Source: Vicia villosa
Taxonomy: Eukaryota; Streptophyta; Magnoliopsida; Fabales; Fabaceae
Direction: 5' to 3'
Length of the DNA: 64,000 bases
Assembly (NCBI RefSeq): GCF_029867415.1
Contig: NC_081182.1
Span: 46,051,317-46,115,316 of the forward strand
The notes under the pieces are model-generated. The model was not told the DNA's origin. It did no database searches and was given only the letters and a program-made list of their open reading frames with translations. Positions 58,115 through 64,000 of the stretch are shown piece after piece. Every line of letters starts with the position of its first letter. Within the stretch, counting starts at the first letter, position 1. Position numbers and translations under genes: made by a program.

Positions 58115-60554
58115 TCTTAATATATATAAATGGAAGGTTGTCATGATGGCAACCCTAGCCACGTGTTATCATGATAGCCATTCCCTAGCCACGTGTCATC
58201 ATAATAGCCATTCTTAAAAAAAAAACCTAATGTGTCATTTACTAAATTGACCCTATATTAAAAATAAATAATAATAATATAATAATAATATAATATTTTA
58301 ACACTACTATTAATAATAATAATATTTTAAATAATATAATATAATTAGGAAATCGTGTTCTTTTCTTTTATCTTATATATAATATCAAATTTATCTATTT
58401 CATTAATTTCTATTTTTTCTAAAAGTAATTAACTAATAATAATAATATAATATTCAACTACCTACTATTACAAATAATATTATTTATAAAAACAATATAT
58501 ATATATATATATATTATAAAATCGTATTTTTTTCCTTTAATCTTATGTATAATATCAAATTTATATGTTTCATTAATAATAAAATAGTAGAAAAATATTG
58601 TAAACATTATTATTATTGTTATTTACTGAAATAAATTTTCTAAGTGTTAAATACAAAATTTGTAATTAATAGATTTATTAAATTAGATATATCATTTATC
58701 ATGATTTTTTTACATATTATTATATATATTATTCTAAAATATATTATTATAGAATAATATATTTTAGACATAGTGAATTAAATTACTCAATTGTTCAATT
58801 AATATAATTTAATATCTATTTATCATTATTTAACAACAATTAACTCTGTCCGTTTATAGCAATTTAAAAATCAGCTACATTTCATCATTTTAATAATATT
58901 TTAATCAATGCCATTATTGTTTACTTTCAAACATAAATTTATGTTGATACTAATTAGAACATTGTGTTCTTCTCATTTATATTATATATAATATATTATA
59001 TAATATATTATATTTTTTAATAAAAAATATTCAGTGGCTTTTAATTTACATATCTTTAAAATAAAGACAACAAATTAAAATAAAAAATTCAGAACTCTAA
59101 AAAAAATATTAATATCCTTATATTTTAACTTTATTTCCAACTTTAATATTACTCTAATTATAATAATAATAATAATATATTTTGGTGTAAATTATTATAA
59201 GTCTTTAACTATCTATTTTCTAATCCATAACCACCTACCATTTTTAAATTTTCAGTTTTTTTCGTTTCTTTAATTTCTCATTTATTTATATTTAACGGTT
59301 ATTATTTTCTGTTAATTGGTATAATAATAAACTTTAAAAAAATTATATGTCTTACTAATGGTATATGAAACAGTTGTAAAATATTATGTTTTTTTGTATT
59401 CTTATCCACCTTTTTAATTTCTCAGTGTTTTTGCTATCCAGTTCACGTATTCATTATTTTTTAGGATTTTTCACAATGTCTGCTATTAGCAACATCTTCA
59501 ATCAGTAAGAGATTTTTTCTAATAATTATTTGCATATTTGTTTATCTTATTATCAAATTTCATACTCAATTATTATATTTTCATGTAAAAAACACCTTAT
59601 ATGTTTTTGCAGGCTTAGCGAAGATGATATATTGCCGGCATAAATAATAACAATTGATAGAGTTTGTTCACATGTATATCGGGACTGAAATAGATGCGCT
59701 AGCAAACTAAAAAACAGTGACATATTCTACACAATCTTAATGGAACACACTACCACATTTTTTAGATTTTTATTTATAATTTATATTTCAGCTTTTACTT
59801 ATTTTGTTTTGTTTTTGTCATTCCCCTATTGTCATTTTTTTTTTTTCTGTTGTTAATTTAGATTGGATATATGATAAAATCATATTATTTGTTTTGTTAA
59901 TAACATGTGATTGAATTTACTGTTTCTTTTTGACACATGTATGCCACATACGCCATATACAAAGGAAAATAATATTCACTAAATTTATTTGGCTTTAACA
60001 CTCATAAAGTTTTTCTTTCTTTCAATTTATTACCAATTATTGTCTAAACTTTATTACAATTACTTGATTTTTGAAATTACTTCCATGATTAAAAAATAAC
60101 TTTTATATAAATAATTTAAAATAGAGAATAATTAAAAATATAAATACAATTTAAATATATATTTATCATTTCTAAAATATAAGCTAAAAAATATCACTCT
60201 TCTATATTTCATATTAAAATTAAATAATAAGTAAAAAAATTAATTTAAATTATGAGTTAAATGTTAAACTCAATATAGTTCAAGTAGTCATATTTTGTAA
60301 GAGATAGCTTACTTATTTTAATATATAAATGAAACTATAATAAATCTTCTAATAACTTAAAAAATAATAATATAAATACTTTTTTAATTATTGTTTCACA
60401 TTAAAAATTTAATAATATAATTGCAAACATACTTTAAATAACCTTCAAGACAATTTTATATGTAAAAAAAATTAAATATCAACTATTATAAAAAATATAG
60501 TTTTGTTTCTAATATATCCGTGCTCTCCGTGCGGAGCACGGGTCGACAATCTAG
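58115..60554 (+). mobile_element. Non-autonomous Helitron
   Basis: It starts TCTTAATATATATAAATGG and ends CTAG. A perfect 8-bp stem hairpin (CCGTGCTC...GAGCACGG, 60518-60541) lies about 10 bp before the end. It sits between A (58114) and T (60555), as Helitrons require. There is no TSD. Duplication copy A (around 45495) preserves the uninterrupted site. The element is 2440 bp and lacks Rep/helicase. Small frames around 59480 (MSAISNIFNQ) and 59617 (LSEDDILPA) may be eroded exons of a captured gene. The 5' end has near-repeats of CCCTAGCCACGTGT (58151-58200). Confidence 0.9.
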
Positions 60555-60790
60555 TAGTTACTAATTTAATCGAAGTGGAATTTGTTTGTTACTGGTTTAA
60601 CTGTTTTCCTATTCTCACGATGGAATATATGTAATGCATATATCTTCTGTATTCAAACTACTCAAATATTTAAACTCAAAACACATAATAAATATCCATC
60701 AAACCCTAACTCAAAACAATACAGAATCCCATCACACCCTAATCCATCTCACAACACATTAATCAATCTGCAGACTCTCTTTTTCGTCAG

Positions 60791-61179
60791 GTATGTATCT
60801 TTGTTTCGTATCGTATCTTTTTATTAATTATTATATATCATGCAATTTCTTAACATGGAAAATGCTAAACTTTAAAATGGAATAGGAAAACGAAACCTAA
60901 GAATTTTATGTGTCTTCTTCTTGTTAACATGCATGGTAATTGTTTGAAGTGATTCTCGGTTTTCCTTGGTAAATCTTTCGTAGGAAATAGCTGTTCCCTC
61001 TTAACATAGAAATTCCCATTCTCACTTAGTTACTTCAGTTTGAGAAAGTAAAAAAATAGAAGAATAAGACTAGATTTTGTGTTGTGTTTATTTTAGTAAT
61101 ATGAACCTATATAATTATTGGTTATCAACCATTTTTATTCATTATTATGAACAATTCTAATCATTGACTTTACTTGTAG
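60791..61179 (+). other. 5' UTR intron of coiled-coil gene B
   Basis: Donor CAG|GTATGT and acceptor CTTGTAG, 389 bp. About 100 bp longer than in copy A, by an insertion near 60930-61020. Confidence 0.8.
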
Positions 61180-61187
61180 AATCTCGA

Positions 61188-62657
61188 ATGGAAGAGAGAC
61201 GATTGTGGCTGAAATCTGCCCTTGAATGTTTTAGTAAAAGTGAAAGTGATAAATGTCACAGCCTCTTAGGAGAAGAGAACTATCGTGATATGAAACAAAA
61301 CCGAGCCGAATTATGGGAGAATGAGAATACAAGTTATGATGAGCAAATCATGAACTTACATGTCACACATTTAGAAGAAGAGATTATCAAATTGAAGGAT
61401 CAAGTTGACAAGAGTGAAAACCAGGTTGATGATTTGTCGGAAAATTTGAAGTCGAAAGAGGAAGAGTTGCATAATCTGAAAGAGTTTTCTGAAAAAGAGA
61501 TTTTCATGTTGAAAGCTCAAATTAAAGAGAGGCGGACTTGGCTGAATTCTGTCCTTCAATATTTTAATATTCATTCGTCTCCGAGCTCTGTGTCTTTTAA
61601 AAAGGAAAGTTGCGAATCACCTATATCATCGTGGAATTCCAAAAGTGAAAATGATAAATATCTCAGGCTTTCTGTTTCCCTTTTGGTTTTGATCCCGGGT
61701 TTGATATATCTTGTGTCTTCCTCGAGGACTCTTTCTATATTGATGACAGTACCTTTCGTTTTAATTATATATATCATACTTGCCTTTGAAAAAAAAGATA
61801 AATGTCTAAATCTCTTAGCAGAAGAGACTGAAACGAGTTATGATGAGGAAATTATGAACTTACATGTCACGCATTTAGAAGAAGAGATTATCAAATTGAG
61901 GGATCAAGTTGAGAAGGGTGAACACCAGGTTGATGAGTTGTCGGAAGAATTGAAGTTGAAAGAGGAAGAGTTGCGTAATCTGAAAGAGTTTTCTGATAAA
62001 GAGATTTACAAGTTGAAGGCTCAAATTGAGGAAAGTGAGGCCAAAAAACATGTTCACGAGATTTCAAATTTGGTGGAACAGCTAGAGATAGGTAATGAAA
62101 AGCTCAAGACATCAGAAGATGAAAATGCAGTTTTGAGGAAGGAGCTTGAGAGTAAGGCATGTGAGACTCATCAACTGCAAGGTCAGCTTATAGAGGCAGA
62201 AGAAAATATGGCTGACTCAGATTTGGAGTTAGTGTCAGGGAGAAAGCATATTCAAATACTAGAAAACTTGGTTATGATATATGAGCAAGAGGTGCAAAAT
62301 TTGAAGTGTGAAATGGTTAATTCACAGAATAAATTCTCTTTGGAGAAAGATGAGTTGCATTTTGATATTGCAAGTTTGTTTAAAACAAAAATAGAACTGA
62401 CCTCTACATTGGCCGATTGCGAGTATAGAAAGAGCGAATTGGAAGGCAAATTAAGGCAATATGAAGCTGAAAAGTTGAAGCAAGAAGAACTACATGCTAC
62501 TACTCAAAAAGAACTTGGCTGGAGATTGCAAGATTTAGAAGCTATAACTAAGGAGCTATGCATGGTAATGATTGAAAGAGATGAAGCCAATGTCAAGATT
62601 GATAGGCTTGAGGCTGAGATATGCACCCTCAAGATTGATAGGAGTGGATATCTATAA
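61188..62657 (+). CDS. Membrane-anchored coiled-coil protein, copy B (489 aa), function unknown
   Basis: A paralogue of 46244-47524. I start at MEERRLWLKS (61188), directly after the intron acceptor; the open frame reaching 61164 lies in the intron. It contains two recognisable copies of a module. The first is a short N-terminal block (1-20) and coiled coil MNLHVTHLEEEIIKLKDQV (about 55-112). The second is KERRTWLNSVLQYFNIHSS (113-131), a SFKKE block (136-140), hydrophobic segments at about 160-177 and 182-200, and a second MNLHVTHLEEEIIKLRDQV (from about 223). A long coiled coil then runs to KIDRSGYL. The last 230 residues are nearly identical to copy A; the N-terminal half differs by gain or loss of module parts. 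No stops or shifts, so both copies look functional. Confidence 0.8.
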   Translation: MEERRLWLKSALECFSKSESDKCHSLLGEENYRDMKQNRAELWENENTSYDEQIMNLHVTHLEEEIIKLKDQVDKSENQVDDLSENLKSKEEELHNLKEFSEKEIFMLKAQIKERRTWLNSVLQYFNIHSSPSSVSFKKESCESPISSWNSKSENDKYLRLSVSLLVLIPGLIYLVSSSRTLSILMTVPFVLIIYIILAFEKKDKCLNLLAEETETSYDEEIMNLHVTHLEEEIIKLRDQVEKGEHQVDELSEELKLKEEELRNLKEFSDKEIYKLKAQIEESEAKKHVHEISNLVEQLEIGNEKLKTSEDENAVLRKELESKACETHQLQGQLIEAEENMADSDLELVSGRKHIQILENLVMIYEQEVQNLKCEMVNSQNKFSLEKDELHFDIASLFKTKIELTSTLADCEYRKSELEGKLRQYEAEKLKQEELHATTQKELGWRLQDLEAITKELCMVMIERDEANVKIDRLEAEICTLKIDRSGYL

Positions 62658-63177
62658 CTTCTTCAAACTTTTAATGGTTTATAGGCGTAGGTTCTAGTTT
62701 TTTTAAGGTTACAATTAATTTATGTCTTGTTTTTATTTTCTAGGCTTTTGGTAGGATTTGGTTTCTCATATTTGTCTCTTATGCATTGCTGCTATGAACC
62801 TAAACATTGCATAACAATGTCATTCTTTAAGCATTTAATTGAAGTTTTTATGTTCATTTTCTTTTAGTTTTGAATTTTTAAATAGATGTTATTTGTGAAA
62901 AAGATATTGGTTTAAGGTAAAACAATATCATAATTTAACTTATGTAAAATCCATATTTGTTTCACTTGAATGTGATGTGAGTAATAATTCAGAGACCGAC
63001 TATATAGGAGAATAGGCTAACCAAGAATAGTATCGACTAAAATCAGCTACATTTGATTTTTCCGATAAGTATAGATTTAAGGTGATTGCAAGCTCATGGC
63101 AAGAGTAACAGAACAGTTGATGGAAAGAGCGCCTAATAATATATTAATATTTTCACGGACAAGTATGTTAATGCTTA

Positions 63178-64000
63178 TTATTAGATAATATATTTGGATT
63201 ATGCATAGCAATAGAGATGTAATCATGACAATATAATTTGCACTCGTCAAAAAAACAAACTGTTGAATTTCGATTATTCTCTCACCCACTGAATTTTATT
63301 CCCATTAGAATGTTTGGGGTTCGATCACCAAGTTAGATTTCGCAAGAGTGACAATCTTCAATTTGTTAGTGGCTGCTGAGGTGACCGAAGCATTGCATAG
63401 GAGTTGGGGAATTCGTTTTGGTTGATTGGCAAATCGACGCCTACTCAATTAATAGATTATGCGTAAAAGGTTAATTAAGGATAAATTTCGATTAATTAAT
63501 TCCAAGGAATTGGAGATTCTGGCTGTCATTCTTGGGCGATTATGCCGCTGACATTCGATCTTCAGATGCTGTGGTAATATTATGTAGTCAGCAGGCATAG
63601 TAGCAGATCTTTCTTGTTAAATTTCGATCTTCAAATTTGCTTTGCCAAGAGGGCATCAATGAAAATATTCAATTTTTCTTAAATCAAACTCTTCTTTACT
63701 TTTATTTTGGCATAATTTTTTTCCAGCTAGACTAGCAAATCTTTCTCTCTTCTTTTTTAGAAATTTGAAAACACTCATAGTGTATAGGTTGGGATAGTTT
63801 GAGAAATGGCCTTTATTATGATATTTATACACATATAAGACATGCTTTTCTCCTTTCAACCATTTAGTTTACCTCTGATTCTCTCCAAAATGTAATCAAA
63901 ATCTCTCCTTTTTTAATCTAACAAACTAAGTAAGCAACCTTAAGTATTTTTTCCATATACACTTGATGGGATAGGTGATGAGTTTTCGTGAAGCATTCTG
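63178..64000. other. Right edge, no recognised gene
   Basis: AT-rich. A 63330-63560 stretch is a little more GC-rich but carries no recognisable domain or element end. Confidence 0.4.

Larger units (their letters stand above)
60555..63177 (+). repeat. Segmental duplication, copy B (main part)
   Basis: Continuation of copy B to the right of the Helitron; its left edge is at about 55222 and is displaced by MULE 1 and the Helitron. It aligns to copy A 45498-48014. Copy B lacks the 237-bp MITE and has about 44 extra bases near 63000. Confidence 0.85.

Noticed and set aside
61164..61187. Start of the copy B coiled-coil gene at 61164
   Set aside because: It is a TTG inside the 5' UTR intron; copy A and the splice acceptor support the ATG at 61188.

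Overview
This is plant nuclear DNA. It is AT-rich, has GT-AG introns, and is dominated by transposable elements in several layers of nesting. The element spectrum (MULEs carrying plant-mobile-domain genes, copia-type LTRs, L1-type LINEs, hAT miniature elements, a Helitron) and the two recognisable host proteins suggest a dicot, most likely a papilionoid legume. That taxonomic guess is inference and was not tested by any search.

Host genes are few. A complete CDPK-related protein kinase (CRK) with 11 exons lies at 8328-13901 (+). A single-exon SAUR32-type auxin-response gene lies at 32017-32367 (-). A pair of tandemly duplicated genes for membrane-anchored coiled-coil proteins that I cannot name lies at 46244-47524 and 61188-62657 (both +). 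Each coiled-coil gene has an intron in its 5' UTR.

Layout from left to right. 881-4069 is a complete Mutator-type element with terminal inverted repeats (TIRs) and a perfect 9-bp target-site duplication (TSD). It carries an apparently intact 620-aa plant-mobile-domain (PMD) gene and ten copies of a 20-bp palindrome. 4541-7950 holds a LINE tail, hAT-like and miniature elements, and a tandem triplication with an (AT)n tract. The CRK gene follows. 15480-24440 is a graveyard of two LINEs, a copia fragment and LTR-like DNA. 25335-25596 is a Stowaway-type miniature element. 25669-31412 is a LINE with both ORFs open and a 16-bp TSD. After SAUR32 come nested hAT elements (33166-34382), a miniature element, LINE and LTR remnants, and a decayed LINE (41530-44545).

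The right third is the most informative part. A segment of about 2.6 kb around the coiled-coil gene is duplicated in direct orientation (copy A about 45430-48014, copy B about 55222-63177). Copy B has been split by a MULE (55236-58084) and a Helitron (58115-60554), while copy A carries a miniature element (45582-45818). Each copy therefore supplies the empty site for insertions in the other. Between the copies lie a second, decayed PMD gene with its own diverged palindrome set, and a second MULE whose transposase is interrupted by a 2.66-kb solo-LTR-like insertion.

Two arrangements recur and are the best candidates for something undescribed. First, PMD genes are surrounded by clusters of about 20-bp palindromes whose sequence differs between the two loci while their geometry is kept. 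Second, two MULEs each carry a transposase gene convergent with a small GRF-zinc-finger gene; in one of them the transposase is dead while the GRF gene remains open.
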